This document shows positions 1 to 8,221 of a DNA stretch of 64,000 bases, in pieces. The notes below the pieces were generated by a model, which saw nothing but the letters and a program-made list of their open reading frames with translations, did not search any database and was not told the origin of the DNA. The first letter of the stretch is position 1; each line of letters opens with the position of its first letter. The stretch is taken from contig NZ_SNXB01000002.1 of the NCBI RefSeq assembly GCF_004362055.1, positions 434,001-498,000 of the forward strand. The letters run 5' to 3'. The position numbers and the translations under genes are program-made. Origin of the DNA: Flavobacterium sp. 245 (lineage in GTDB: Bacteria; Bacteroidota; Bacteroidia; Flavobacteriales; Flavobacteriaceae).

Positions 1-730
1 TTTCTTTTCCAACCAATAATTTTTCTTCTGTCGGGATGCTTAATTTGATCAGGAGCTTTCGCGAAAAATAGTGCTCCGCTTCTCTTATTGCCGAAAAATT
101 CACTAGATATTGTCTGTTCATTCTAAAAAACTGAATAGGCGACAATAACTTATGAACCTCGTCTAGCGATTGCGTAATTTGATATTCTGCTTTTTCAAAA
201 GTCATAATCGTAGGCGTTTCGTTTTTGATGTAGAAAAATGCAATATTCTCGGTTTGAATCGTTTGGTATTTATTATTTTTAAAAACCAAAAAACTGCTTT
301 TACCTGTATTTTCGCCAGTTCTTGTCAAAAGATAATCAAAATCTGGCATCATTTTTTTATTTCTTTGGAAGAAATTCTTCAGCTCGCCTGCTTTTTTGAT
401 AGCCTGTGAAATACTGTCTCGTGAAAACGGCTTTAAAACATAATCTATTCCGTTTGACTTAAAAGCCTCAATCGCATAATCATCAAAAGCAGTACAGAAT
501 ATGACCGGAGACAATACCTCAACATTTTTAAAAATCTCAAAACAAAGTCCGTCCGCCAGCTGAATATCCATAAAAATAAGATCGGGCTGATCATTTTCTA
601 AAAGATAACTCACAGCGCCGTCTATGCTCTGAATGTACGATAAAATCTGAGCATCAGGCCTGATGCTCAATATAAGCTGACCAAGTGCTTTGGCCGTTTT
701 TACTTCATCTTCAATTATTATGATATTCAT
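1..730 (-). CDS. LytTR-family response regulator (3' end cut by window edge)
   Basis: The reading frame opens with MNIIIIEDEVKTAKALG at position 730 and stays open to the left edge, so the last residues are missing. The first ~120 residues are a receiver domain: acidic pocket E7-D8, phospho-acceptor D55 in LIFMD, and the FCTAFDDYAIEAF and YVLKPF segments. From about residue 140 a LytTR DNA-binding domain follows, with the typical SPIQFFRMNRQYLVN segment. It should be phosphorylated by the LytS-like kinase encoded just upstream, whose 3' end overlaps this gene by 20 bases, implying translational coupling. Targets are unknown. Confidence in the class is high; the exact pathway cannot be told from sequence. 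Confidence 0.93.
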   Translation of the reverse strand, partial: MNIIIIEDEVKTAKALGQLILSIRPDAQILSYIQSIDGAVSYLLENDQPDLIFMDIQLADGLCFEIFKNVEVLSPVIFCTAFDDYAIEAFKSNGIDYVLKPFSRDSISQAIKKAGELKNFFQRNKKMMPDFDYLLTRTGENTGKSSFLVFKNNKYQTIQTENIAFFYIKNETPTIMTFEKAEYQITQSLDEVHKLLSPIQFFRMNRQYLVNFSAIREAEHYFSRKLLIKLSIPTEEKLLVGKE

Positions 731-1727
731 AAATAAGTGGTATTTTGACTTTAAAAGTAGTTTCGTTTTTATCAATTTCGATTTCCTTGTGAACCAAATG
801 CATAAAACGCTGATTAATATTATCCAGGCCAACACCAGTCGATAAAGCACCGCGTTTCAGCTGAATTGGATTCTCAATAACCAAAAAATCATCTTCGGTA
901 TACAATTTAATTCGCAATGGCTTATCTAAAGAAACAATATTGTGCTTGATACAGTTTTCAATCAGCAGCTGCAACGAAAATGGCGGAATTGCACAATCAT
1001 ATTGTTTTTGATCTATCTTATTCTGTACTTCAAATCCGTCTTCAAAACGCGCTTTCAGCAAATAAACATAAGAATCCAGGATCTGAATTTCCTCTTTTAA
1101 AGGTATCAAGTCAAGCTTTCGGCTCTCTAGTGTAAAGCGGTAAAAATCAGATAATTTCAAAATAAAATCTGAGCTCTGCGGATCCTGAATATCAACCATC
1201 GATTTTAGCGTATTCAGACTATTAAATAAAAAGTGCGGATTAACCTGCTGTTTCAAAAGCTCGTATTGCGCACCTAAATTTAAAGCTTTGCTTCGCTCGA
1301 GTTCCACTCCTATTTGTTGGGTTTGATAATTCTGAAAAAGCAAATGCAAAAACATATATACAATCAAATTAATCAAAACGCCGCGCAGCTCAAACATAAT
1401 TGGCGCATCCATTTTAGAAACTTGAAAAAGCTCCTGATGCGCGACTACCAGAATCACCATCAGCAAAATCCCCATTACAACACTCAGCAACAACTTCCAG
1501 TTAAACAAACTTTTAGCCATATGATGGGCTGAAAATTTCGGCAAACTGTAAATATTGTAATACCAAATAAAAAGAGAAAACAAAAGCGTAATCGAAGAGT
1601 TGATTACGATATCGCCAGGCGTTGAAGCCATGTCAAACAATTTTGGTATCGAAGCAAGAATTGCAAGTGCCACAGAACTTCCCCAAATAACGCGGCGGGA
1701 AACCTGAAAGCGTTTTACTTTTTCCAT
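711..1727 (-). CDS. LytS/YehU-type sensor histidine kinase
   Basis: A 338-residue membrane kinase of the His_kinase (PF06580) family. Hydrophobic segments near residues 17-32, 40-58, 78-97 and 112-131 predict four membrane helices without a large outside domain. The phospho-acceptor is His165 in QVNPHFLFNSLNTLKSM, and an N-box-like LLIENCIKHN follows near residues 250-262. The ATPase part is short, as usual for this family. Its end overlaps the LytTR regulator by 20 bases, so the two form a coupled two-component pair. The signal sensed is not evident. No other gene in the window is clearly in the same transcript. Confidence 0.92.
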   Translation of the reverse strand: MEKVKRFQVSRRVIWGSSVALAILASIPKLFDMASTPGDIVINSSITLLFSLFIWYYNIYSLPKFSAHHMAKSLFNWKLLLSVVMGILLMVILVVAHQELFQVSKMDAPIMFELRGVLINLIVYMFLHLLFQNYQTQQIGVELERSKALNLGAQYELLKQQVNPHFLFNSLNTLKSMVDIQDPQSSDFILKLSDFYRFTLESRKLDLIPLKEEIQILDSYVYLLKARFEDGFEVQNKIDQKQYDCAIPPFSLQLLIENCIKHNIVSLDKPLRIKLYTEDDFLVIENPIQLKRGALSTGVGLDNINQRFMHLVHKEIEIDKNETTFKVKIPLIYEYHNN

Positions 1728-2090
1728 AGATTTTTTTGTTTCAAGTTGTAGGTTTCAAGTTTCGAGTTTGATATATTTCATCAAAGATAACAATAAAATA
1801 ATGCGGTTTTTATCGTAAAAAACAGAATTACAAACTTAAACCTTACACTATTTCTCTTAGAAGACATTATTAACTTTAAACTTTATATAATGTATATAAA
1901 AATATTGGTATTCAATAACTTAATAATTTAAAAATATCAATACTGACATTTCGTCAGAGTTAAAAACGAGCTGTTTTTGAATCAAATTCTGGAGAAAATA
2001 GCTGGTTTTCAATTAAGCAGAAAAATTCAATTATCATCTTAAAGAAAAATCAGAGATCTTAATCAAAAACCATTTTGCCTCTCCTCTATT
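1728..2090. other. Intergenic, AT-rich, no gene seen
   Basis: About 360 bases between the kinase start and the 3' end of the DUF1223 gene. Near 1740-1770 there is a short TTTCAAGTT-type repeat that recurs in other gaps of the window. I see no open frame with a recognisable product, no RNA gene and no strong hairpin. It must hold the kinase promoter, but no clear TAnnTTTG element was found. Confidence 0.5.
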
Positions 2091-2852
2091 CTACAATATA
2101 TTTTGTGTAAAAACTGCTCGATCAGCGGTCAAAATAATTCCTGAATTCATGTTTTGTACAAACCCGATTACTTCAAAATCTTTTGTATTAAAATCTTTTG
2201 GCAAAGCCAAAGAAGCAGTTCCTTTTGAATTTCCAACCAAAGCAAAACTATTCAGACTTCGGACAATTTGAAAATGTGATAAAATACGATTGGCATTCTC
2301 TCCTCTTTTCACATTGCTTTTTGCCGATTTCTGAACAACCGCAATAAATAAACGATTGTTTTTTAGAACTTTATTAAAACTGTAATTTACATTTAGTTTA
2401 TTATCCTGTGTACTGGCTTCTAAATTAATGTCGGTATTTGCAGGTTTTGAAAGTGCTGCGCCTATTCCGTTTTGAACAGCCGTTTCCTGTGAACCTATAT
2501 AATCGATTTTTCCGTTGATAATAAGCTGTGGCGTATAAATTGGCTCTTTTTGCATAAATTTTGCATAATCGTATTGTCTTTTGGTGTTTGAAGCACTGCT
2601 AAAAATGTCTTTCCAGCCCTGCTTATCCCAGTAATCAACATGATAGGACAAAACATATACATTGCTGTCTTTATATTCTTTTTGAATTTTACCCAGCAAT
2701 TCATCCGCCGGAGGACAGCTCGAACAGCCTTCAGAAGTATATAATTCTAAAAGAGCAAAACCTTTTTTATCTTGATTGTTTTGGCTGAAAATGGTGTTTC
2801 CAATTAAGAGAAACAGCATTATAAAAACGCTTATTATTTTTAAATTTTTCAT
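2091..2852 (-). CDS. Secreted DUF1223 family protein (thioredoxin-like fold)
   Basis: A 253-residue protein with an N-terminal signal peptide (about residues 1-24, ending IFSQ). Right after it comes the DUF1223 signature LELYTSEGCSSCPPADELL, with a CxxC pair at C43/C46 as in thioredoxin-like folds. Mid-protein segments such as LSYHVDYWDKQGW and YTPQLIINGK are also typical of the family. The cellular role of DUF1223 is not established; a periplasmic thiol or redox role is inferred from the CxxC and the fold. It lies upstream of, and in the same direction as, the Ohr gene, but a 28-bp-arm palindrome falls between them, so co-transcription is uncertain. Confidence 0.88.
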   Translation of the reverse strand: MKNLKIISVFIMLFLLIGNTIFSQNNQDKKGFALLELYTSEGCSSCPPADELLGKIQKEYKDSNVYVLSYHVDYWDKQGWKDIFSSASNTKRQYDYAKFMQKEPIYTPQLIINGKIDYIGSQETAVQNGIGAALSKPANTDINLEASTQDNKLNVNYSFNKVLKNNRLFIAVVQKSAKSNVKRGENANRILSHFQIVRSLNSFALVGNSKGTASLALPKDFNTKDFEVIGFVQNMNSGIILTADRAVFTQNIL

Positions 2853-2868
2853 GATTCCTATTTTATTT

Positions 2869-2956
2869 CCTGCAAGGTTTTTAAAACCTTGTAGGTATAT
2901 TTTTTTATTTAGAAAGTCTATATGTTAAACCTACAAGGTTTTAAAAACCTTGCAGG
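2869..2956. repeat. MITE-like element with perfect 28-bp inverted ends
   Basis: Positions 2869-2896 and 2929-2956 are exact reverse complements over 28 bases, each arm itself near-palindromic around AAGGTTTTTAAAACCTT. The 32-base centre is AT-rich. It sits between the ohr stop and the DUF1223 start. As RNA it would fold into a long hairpin. It may be a small non-autonomous mobile element or a repeat acting as a terminator. Confidence 0.8.
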
Positions 2957-2971
2957 TTGACAACTTAGAAA

Positions 2972-3382
2972 TTAAAGAATATTTAGCTCAACGTTTATAT
3001 TTCCTCTTGTAGCTTTTGAGTAAGGACAAGTTTGGTGCGCTTGTGCCGCCAAAGCTTCTACAGTTTCACGATCAATTCCCGGAAGACTGATATTTAAACG
3101 TGCCTGTAGGGAATATTCCCCTTCTGTTACACATAAATCAACCTCAGCATCTACCGCAGTATCAACTGGAAGTTTAATTCCTTGTTTTGAGGCAGCAATT
3201 CCCAAAGCGCCAATAAAACAAGCCGACCAGCCCGCTGCAAATAACTCCTCCGGATTTGTGCCTGGACGTGATGATCCCGGAGAACTTAATTTGATATTCA
3301 ATTGATCATCTGAACTTTGAGAAGCTCCTTCTCTACCACCTGTTGTGTGTGTTTTTCCTGTGTATAAGATTTTTGTTTCCAT
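2972..3382 (-). CDS. ohr: Organic hydroperoxide resistance protein, Ohr/OsmC family
   Basis: A 136-residue cytoplasmic thiol peroxidase. The two catalytic cysteines are in the right contexts: C55 in FAAGWSACFIGAL and C119 in HQTCPYSKATRGN, with the TNPEELFAAG motif ahead of the first. Length and the start METKILYTGKTHTTGGREG are normal for Ohr. It reduces organic and fatty-acid hydroperoxides using a dithiol. Neighbours (epoxide-hydrolase-like enzymes, a second OsmC-type protein, OxyR) fit an oxidant and electrophile defence region. No OhrR is adjacent; a MarR regulator lies about 8 kb away, with no evidence that it controls this gene. Confidence 0.93.
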   Translation of the reverse strand: METKILYTGKTHTTGGREGASQSSDDQLNIKLSSPGSSRPGTNPEELFAAGWSACFIGALGIAASKQGIKLPVDTAVDAEVDLCVTEGEYSLQARLNISLPGIDRETVEALAAQAHQTCPYSKATRGNINVELNIL

Positions 3383-3441
3383 GTTTAAAAAAAATTTAGA
3401 TTGTTGATTTTAAATTTTAGATTATTTCTAATTTTTAGTTT

Positions 3442-4446
3442 TTAATTCTTGAAACCGTCTACGTCAATTATCGCTTGAGCAAATGATTTTGGATCTTCTT
3501 GCGGAACGTCGTGCCCTATTCCTTTTAAGATTCTGTGTTCGTATTTTCCTGTGAATTTACTAGCGTATGCTTTTCCATCTGCAAAAGCACCGTCAAAATC
3601 ACTTCCTATTGTAATTGTTGGGACTTTAATTACTGGTTTTGAAGCCAGACGTTTTTCCAAATTGTCGTATTTTGATTCGCCAGCCTCTAACGATTGTCTC
3701 CATCTGTAATTGTGAATTACAATTGCTACGTGATCTGGATTGTCAAAAGATTGCGCCGTTTGATCGTAAGTTGTTTTGTCGAAATTCCATAACGGAGAAG
3801 CGATTTTCCAGATCAGTTTGTTGAAATCGTACGTATTTTGAGTGTAACCTTGTTTTCCTCTTTCGGTTGCAAAATAATATTGGTACCACCAACCTAATTC
3901 GGCTGTTGGCGGAAGCGGTTTTAAATTCGCTTCTAAATTCACCACCAAATAACCGCTTACTGACACTAAGCCTTTCACGCGTTCTGGCCAAAGCGCCGCT
4001 GTAACAACCGCCGTTCTTGCTCCCCAATCAAAACCACCAATTACAGCTTTATCTATTTTCAGCGCATCCATAAAAGCGATAAGATCACTCGCTAATGCCG
4101 CTTGCTGTCCGTTTCTGAAAGTTTCTTTTGAAAGAAAGGTTGTTGTGCCAAAACCTCTTAAATAAGGCGTAAAAACATGATATCCTTTTGCAACTAAAAT
4201 CGGAACGACTTCATTGTAACTGTGAATGTCATAAGGCCAGCCGTGAAGCAAAATAACTGGAGTTCCATTTGAGGGACCGGCTTCAGTATAGCCAACATTT
4301 AGTAATCCGGCGTTGATTTGTTTTAAAGCCCCTAGTGAACCCTCTTGTTTTCCTGTCTGTGCAATGGATACTGCATTTACTAAAAGAAAAGCAATTAAAA
4401 GAACTGCATTAGTAAAACTGTTTTTGATTTTTAATATCGTTTTCAT
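3442..4446 (-). CDS. Secreted alpha/beta hydrolase, epoxide hydrolase/dehalogenase-like
   Basis: A 334-residue protein with a signal peptide (about 1-30, ending SIAQ). It has the oxyanion-hole motif HGWP (69-72), the nucleophile elbow GGFDWGARTA with Asp140 as the likely nucleophile, and a terminal GIGHDVPQEDP that supplies the catalytic His. An Asp nucleophile and HGWP point to epoxide hydrolase or haloalkane dehalogenase rather than esterase. Export to the periplasm is unusual for soluble epoxide hydrolases but is shared with the paralogue at 5350-6642. Both genes carry the same upstream regulatory segment, so they are probably co-regulated. Substrate unknown. Confidence 0.87.
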   Translation of the reverse strand: MKTILKIKNSFTNAVLLIAFLLVNAVSIAQTGKQEGSLGALKQINAGLLNVGYTEAGPSNGTPVILLHGWPYDIHSYNEVVPILVAKGYHVFTPYLRGFGTTTFLSKETFRNGQQAALASDLIAFMDALKIDKAVIGGFDWGARTAVVTAALWPERVKGLVSVSGYLVVNLEANLKPLPPTAELGWWYQYYFATERGKQGYTQNTYDFNKLIWKIASPLWNFDKTTYDQTAQSFDNPDHVAIVIHNYRWRQSLEAGESKYDNLEKRLASKPVIKVPTITIGSDFDGAFADGKAYASKFTGKYEHRILKGIGHDVPQEDPKSFAQAIIDVDGFKN

Positions 4447-4490
4447 AATTTTTATTTTTTGATTAGTTGATTATCAGTTAATTTCTTCGT

Positions 4491-4568
4491 CAAAGGTATC
4501 TTGACAATGCTTGTTTTAAAAGAAGAAAAAAGGTGAAGTGGACAAAGTTTGAGGTGAAATGGACAGCC
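4491..4568 (-). promoter_or_regulatory. Promoter with 21-bp-spaced AraC-style direct repeats
   Basis: On the minus strand TACCTTTG (4498-4491) matches the Bacteroidota -7 element TAnnTTTG, about 45 bases before the hydrolase ATG. Just upstream are two direct copies of AGGTGAARTGGACA (4531-4544 and 4552-4565; TGGACA cores at 4539 and 4560), exactly 21 bp apart. Two same-orientation sites two helical turns apart next to the -33 region is the classic AraC-activator layout. The same arrangement precedes the paralogue at 5350-6642. Confidence 0.6.
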
Positions 4569-4570
4569 TT

Positions 4571-4764
4571 TGAGTTATGAATTATGAGTTATGAATTATG
4601 AGTTATGAATTATGAGTTATGAATTATGAATTATGAGTTATTGAATGCTGGTGATTTAACCGCAGATACTGAATAAAACTTTGCGCCCTTTGCGTATATC
4701 TTTGCGAACTTTGCGGTTAAACTATTCGCATTTCAACCTGAAACTTGAAACTTGAAACTTTAAA
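4571..4764. repeat. GAGTTATGAATTAT tandem tract and TTTGCG repeats
   Basis: About five copies of a 14-base unit GAGTTATGAATTAT run from 4571 to 4642. A segment with repeated CTTTGCG words (4678-4722) and an AACTTGAAAC repeat (4738-4764) follow. The same succession, including the shared words GAATGCTGGTGATTTAACCGC, recurs at 6774-7192, so this whole gap is a copy of that one. Confidence 0.75.
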
Positions 4765-5178
4765 CTATTTCTTCAAAACCAAAATAGGCTTTCCTTTTTC
4801 TACAATGTAAGTTGCCAATTCTGAAGCTTTTGAATCTGTATTATTTCGTGCCGAGTGAATAACTCCAGCTGGAATAAAAAGCACTTCTCCGGCTTTTAAA
4901 GTAATTGGTGCTTGCCCTTCTACTTCATATTCCAACGAACCATCTAATACATAAATAATTTCTTCACCCGGATGCGAATGTTTCCCAAAAGCCGAATGTG
5001 CTTCAAAATCTATTCTAGCCTGAACCGCTTCGCGTCCTGGAACGCTTAAATCGTGTTTTTGTAGATCAGTACGTTTTATTCCGGTTTGCGCTGCAATTTG
5101 ATTCGGAATCAAAAAGGCGATAATTCCTAAAATGATGATTGCGATTATTACCCAAGTTTTTTGTTTTTTAGTTTCCAT
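4765..5178 (-). CDS. Membrane-anchored cupin-domain protein
   Basis: A 137-residue protein with an uncleaved-looking N-terminal hydrophobic segment (about residues 9-28, VIIAIIILGIIAFLIPN) followed by one small cupin barrel. The cupin motifs are visible: FGKHSHPGEEIIYVLDGSLEYEV (first motif with metal-ligand His/His/Glu) and LFIPAGVIHSARN (second motif with His). Such single-domain cupins bind a divalent metal; the reaction is not predictable. It lies between two secreted epoxide-hydrolase-like genes in the same direction and could act on related compounds. A dispersed repeat separates it from the upstream gene, so an independent promoter is likely. Confidence 0.85.
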   Translation of the reverse strand: METKKQKTWVIIAIIILGIIAFLIPNQIAAQTGIKRTDLQKHDLSVPGREAVQARIDFEAHSAFGKHSHPGEEIIYVLDGSLEYEVEGQAPITLKAGEVLFIPAGVIHSARNNTDSKASELATYIVEKGKPILVLKK

Positions 5179-5199
5179 GATTTTACTGTTTAGTTTTTA

Positions 5200-5340
5200 T
5201 TTAAACACATAGAAACATAGCTTTTCTTTGTCTGTAAAGGCGTTTCACTTGTTTTGAACAAACATAGCTAGGTATGAAAATTTAAATTTTTCAAGCACCT
5301 TTTACTACGCTTTAAACCTATGTCTCTATGTGTTTAAAAA
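5200..5340. repeat. Dispersed CACATAGAAACATAG-type intergenic repeat
   Basis: From 5201 the words AAACACATAGAAACATAG, then a GGCGTTTCACTTGTTT segment and AACAAACATAG, form a ~70-base unit. The mirror word CTCTATGTGTTTAAA closes the gap at about 5323-5338. Related copies occur at 9768-9840, 19289-19308, 19406-19476, 19560-19632 and 20849-20913. Confidence 0.75.
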
Positions 5341-5349
5341 AATATTAGA

Positions 5350-6642
5350 TTATTTTCTCAATGATTTAAAAGCCGCACGAAGTTCAACTGAAAACAGTTG
5401 TGGTTCTTCCCAAGAAGCAAAATGGCCACCTTTGTTTACTTCTTTAAAATAAATCAGGTTTTTATATGCTTTTTCGGCCCAAGTTTTTGGTGCCTGATAT
5501 ATTTCACCTGGGAAAACGGTTATCGCAACCGGAATCTTGATTTCAGCCGTTCTTTGTTCTACTGCATTGAAGTTATTATTGTTGTTCTCCCAATATAAAT
5601 TAGCAGATGAATTCGCTGTATTCGTAAACCAGTAAAGCGAAATATCATCCAGCATTTCCTCTTTAGTAAGCGATTTTTCGGCATTTCCTGCGCTGTAGGT
5701 CCATTCGTTGAATTTATCTAAGAAAAACGAAGCCAAACCAACAGGAGAATCTGTAAGCCCGTAACCTAAAGTCTGCGGACGCGTCACCATCATTCCGGCA
5801 TAACCACCTCCTTTTGTGTATAATTTATTAAGAGAATTAAAAGCTGCATTTTCTTTAACCGATAATCCTTTTGGTGCCGGATCTCCGTCTTTAAGTGCTT
5901 TGGCAACATCAGCCGGAACCGTTGCAGGCATGTTTACGTGAATTCCCAATAAACCTTCAGGAGCTTGGCGCGCCATCGCATCGGCAATTACAGAACCCCA
6001 GTCACCACCTTGCGAAACATAGTGTTTGTAACCCAAACGTTTCATTAAAACATCCCAGGCATTACCAATTTTCTCTGGTCCCCAGCCTGTTCCTTTTGGC
6101 TTTTCAGAAAAGCCATAACCCGGCATTGAAGGAATAACCAAATCAAAAGCATCTTCCGCTTTTCCGCCATACGCTGTTGGATCTGTCAATGGGCCAATTA
6201 CTTTTAAAAGTTCAAAAAAGGAACCCGGCCATCCGTGAGTAATAATTAACGGTAAAGCATTTTTATGTTTTGATTTGATGTGAATGAATTGAATATCCAA
6301 TCCGTCGATGTTAGTTATAAACTGAGGCAGTGCATTTAGTTTGTTTTCTGTTTTATGCCAGTCATAATCAGTTCCCCAATATGTAACCAGATTCTGAATC
6401 TGTTCTAGTTTTACTCCTTGTGATTGATCTGTTACTGTTTCTTTCTCTGGCCATCTGGTCGCATTGACACGATTGCGAAGTTCTGTAATGGCTTCCTGCG
6501 AAACGCTGATGTGATAAGGACGAATTAAATCCGATTCGGTTTTAGTATTATTCTGTGCAAATGATATTGCAGAAGCCAAAATAAAAGTTCCGGTTGCAAT
6601 AGCATTAAAAAAACTATTCTTGTTTTGTTGAAGTGTTTTCAT
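5350..6642 (-). CDS. Secreted epoxide hydrolase with EHN domain
   Basis: A 430-residue alpha/beta hydrolase with a signal peptide (about 1-30, ending SFAQ). Residues ~40-150 match the epoxide hydrolase N-terminal region (IRPYHISVSQEAITELRNRV, ATRWPE, HKTENKLNALPQF). HGWPG is at 136-140 and the nucleophile Asp214 in GGDWGSVIA; GGHFASWEEP near the C-terminus gives the catalytic His. Length fits microsomal-type epoxide hydrolases. The natural substrate is unknown. Its upstream region is a copy of that before the 3442-4446 gene, including 21-bp-spaced direct repeats, suggesting joint control. Confidence 0.92.
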   Translation of the reverse strand: MKTLQQNKNSFFNAIATGTFILASAISFAQNNTKTESDLIRPYHISVSQEAITELRNRVNATRWPEKETVTDQSQGVKLEQIQNLVTYWGTDYDWHKTENKLNALPQFITNIDGLDIQFIHIKSKHKNALPLIITHGWPGSFFELLKVIGPLTDPTAYGGKAEDAFDLVIPSMPGYGFSEKPKGTGWGPEKIGNAWDVLMKRLGYKHYVSQGGDWGSVIADAMARQAPEGLLGIHVNMPATVPADVAKALKDGDPAPKGLSVKENAAFNSLNKLYTKGGGYAGMMVTRPQTLGYGLTDSPVGLASFFLDKFNEWTYSAGNAEKSLTKEEMLDDISLYWFTNTANSSANLYWENNNNNFNAVEQRTAEIKIPVAITVFPGEIYQAPKTWAEKAYKNLIYFKEVNKGGHFASWEEPQLFSVELRAAFKSLRK

Positions 6643-7192
6643 TTTTTTGATTTTTAAATTATTTGAATATCAGTTAATTTCTTCATCAAAAGTATTTCGA
6701 TAACCCTTCTTGCGAAATGAGAAAATAGCCCAAACGGACGAAGTTTGAGGTGAACTGGACAGGCTTGGGGTTAGGAGTTATGAATTATGAATTATGAGTT
6801 ATGAGTTATGAGTTATGAATTATGAGTTATGAGTTATGAATTATGAGTTATGAATTATGAGTTATGAATTATGAGTTTTTGAATGCTGGTGATTTAACCG
6901 CAAAGCACGCAAAGGTTTGGCTCTTGAGGCTTTATAAAAACGCAAAGATCGCAAAGCTATGTGTGTAATAACTTTGCGACCTTTGCGTATTTTTTTTTGC
7001 CACAGATTGAAAGGATTAAAATGATTCTCTTCCGCAGATTCTGCGTAAAACAAAAAAACTTTGCAACTTCGCGACTTTGCGAGATTAAAAAAAATTAGCG
7101 TTCCGAGGCTTCGGGATTACGCAAACCTAGCGCCCTTTGCGGTTAAATCATCAACTTTCCAATTTGAAACTTGAAACCTGAAACAAACTAAA
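6643..7192. repeat. Gene-free stretch filled with simple repeats
   Basis: After the promoter, 6774-6875 holds a GAGTTATGAATTAT/GAGTTATGAGTTAT tandem tract. 6893-7145 holds repeated CTTTGCG, GCAAAG and CCACAGATT words in both orientations. 7165-7186 is an AACTTGAAAC repeat. The order mirrors 4571-4764. Short open frames here consist of repeat sequence and do not look like genes. Confidence 0.75.
6687..6762 (-). promoter_or_regulatory. Promoter with direct repeats, copy of that at 4491-4568
   Basis: On the minus strand TACTTTTG (6694-6687) fits TAnnTTTG, about 45 bases before the ATG of the EHN epoxide hydrolase. Upstream, CGGACG (6735-6740) and TGGACA (6756-6761) repeat at 21-bp spacing inside a segment matching GAAGTTTGAGGTGAA of the first copy. 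The distal half-site here is imperfect. Confidence 0.55.
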
Positions 7193-7936
7193 TTAAGCCA
7201 AAACCATTCCTCCATCCATAATAAAATCAGCTCCGGTGATGAATTTTGCTGCGTCACTGCTTAAATACGAAACCATTTTAGCAACATCTTCTGATTTTCC
7301 CATTTGTTTTAGTGGAATATTATCTACAATTGCATCCATAAGTGTTTTAACTTCTTCTTCATTTAAACCTATCTTTTTCATTATTTCCGTTTCCGTTGGG
7401 CCTGGGCTAACTGAATTTACTCTGATTTTTTTTGAAGCTAACTCCAAAGCAGCAATTTTCACAACTGCATTAAGAGCAGTTTTACCAGACGAATAAATTG
7501 AGGTGCCTGCATAGCTCATGTTTGCAGTATTAGAAGAAAGGAACACAACTGATGCACCGTCCTTTAAAATTGGTATAAATTTGCTTAAGGTAAAATAAGC
7601 TCCTTTAAAATTAATATTGATTATACTATCAAATAAAGCTTCTGTAGCTTGCTCAATTGTTCCTTTGTCTGTAATTCCGGCATTGATAAAAAGAATATCG
7701 ACTTGACCAAAATCTTCTTTTACTTTTGATGCCAAACTTTCAATATCAGAAACACTTGATTGATCTGCCGTAATTGCTGTAACGCCCAATTCTAGTGCTG
7801 CTTTTTCAATTGCTTCTTTTCGTCTTCCGGTAATAACAACCGTTGCTCCCTGCTCTTTTAATTGTTTTGCTGTGGCATAACCAATACCGCTGTTTCCGCC
7901 TGTAATTACGGCTACTTTATCTTTTAAATTGTCCAT
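7193..7936 (-). CDS. SDR family NAD(P)-dependent oxidoreductase
   Basis: A 247-residue classical short-chain dehydrogenase. The cofactor loop TGGNSGIG lies at about 12-19, followed by VVITGRRKEAIEKA; the arginine-rich stretch after beta-2 suggests NADP(H). NAG is present as FINAGITD near residue 86. The catalytic tyrosine/lysine pair is in YSSGKTALN (about 149-153), preceded by FLSSNTANMS with the catalytic serine. The end FITGADFIMDGGMVLA is typical of the family. Substrate unknown. It is divergent from the OsmC gene at 8222, with 285 bases between them. Confidence 0.92.
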   Translation of the reverse strand: MDNLKDKVAVITGGNSGIGYATAKQLKEQGATVVITGRRKEAIEKAALELGVTAITADQSSVSDIESLASKVKEDFGQVDILFINAGITDKGTIEQATEALFDSIININFKGAYFTLSKFIPILKDGASVVFLSSNTANMSYAGTSIYSSGKTALNAVVKIAALELASKKIRVNSVSPGPTETEIMKKIGLNEEEVKTLMDAIVDNIPLKQMGKSEDVAKMVSYLSSDAAKFITGADFIMDGGMVLA

Positions 7937-7962
7937 TATTTTATGTTTTAAAATTAATGGGA

Positions 7963-7970
7963 CAAAGTTA
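7963..7970 (-). promoter_or_regulatory. -7 element of the SDR gene
   Basis: TAACTTTG on the minus strand fits TAnnTTTG and lies about 27 bases before the ATG at 7936. No clear -33 TTG was seen. Confidence 0.4.
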
Positions 7971-8128
7971 GATTAGAAAAGAGGTTGCTTTTTTGATGGT
8001 ATCATGGAGTATACTGGATTAAAAAATAACTTGCTTTTTATTTAAAAGCAGTATTGATGGTTTACATAATTAAAAGGCTGTAATCTCAATAATTATAAAT
8101 AAATTTTATAAACAATAAAAATTATTAA

Positions 8129-8160
8129 TTTGATTAATAAATACCTTCCCTATACCTTTG
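8129..8160 (+). promoter_or_regulatory. Bacteroidota-type promoter of the OsmC gene
   Basis: TTTG at 8129-8132 and TACCTTTG at 8153-8160 match the -33 and -7 elements with a 20-base spacer. The start codon at 8222 leaves a leader of about 55 bases. Confidence 0.65.
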
Positions 8161-8221
8161 TCTCATCAAAATCAAAGAAATGATTTGATCATCTTAAAAA
8201 ATAATTTAAAATATAGAAATC

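Noticed and set aside
4571..4642. GAGTTATGAATTAT tandem tract considered as a CRISPR array
   Set aside because: There are no unique spacers; the units are directly adjacent, and no cas gene is near.
6862..7053. 63-residue open frame in the repeat-filled gap
   Set aside because: Built from repeated GCAAAG/CTTTGCG words; no start context and no homology seen.
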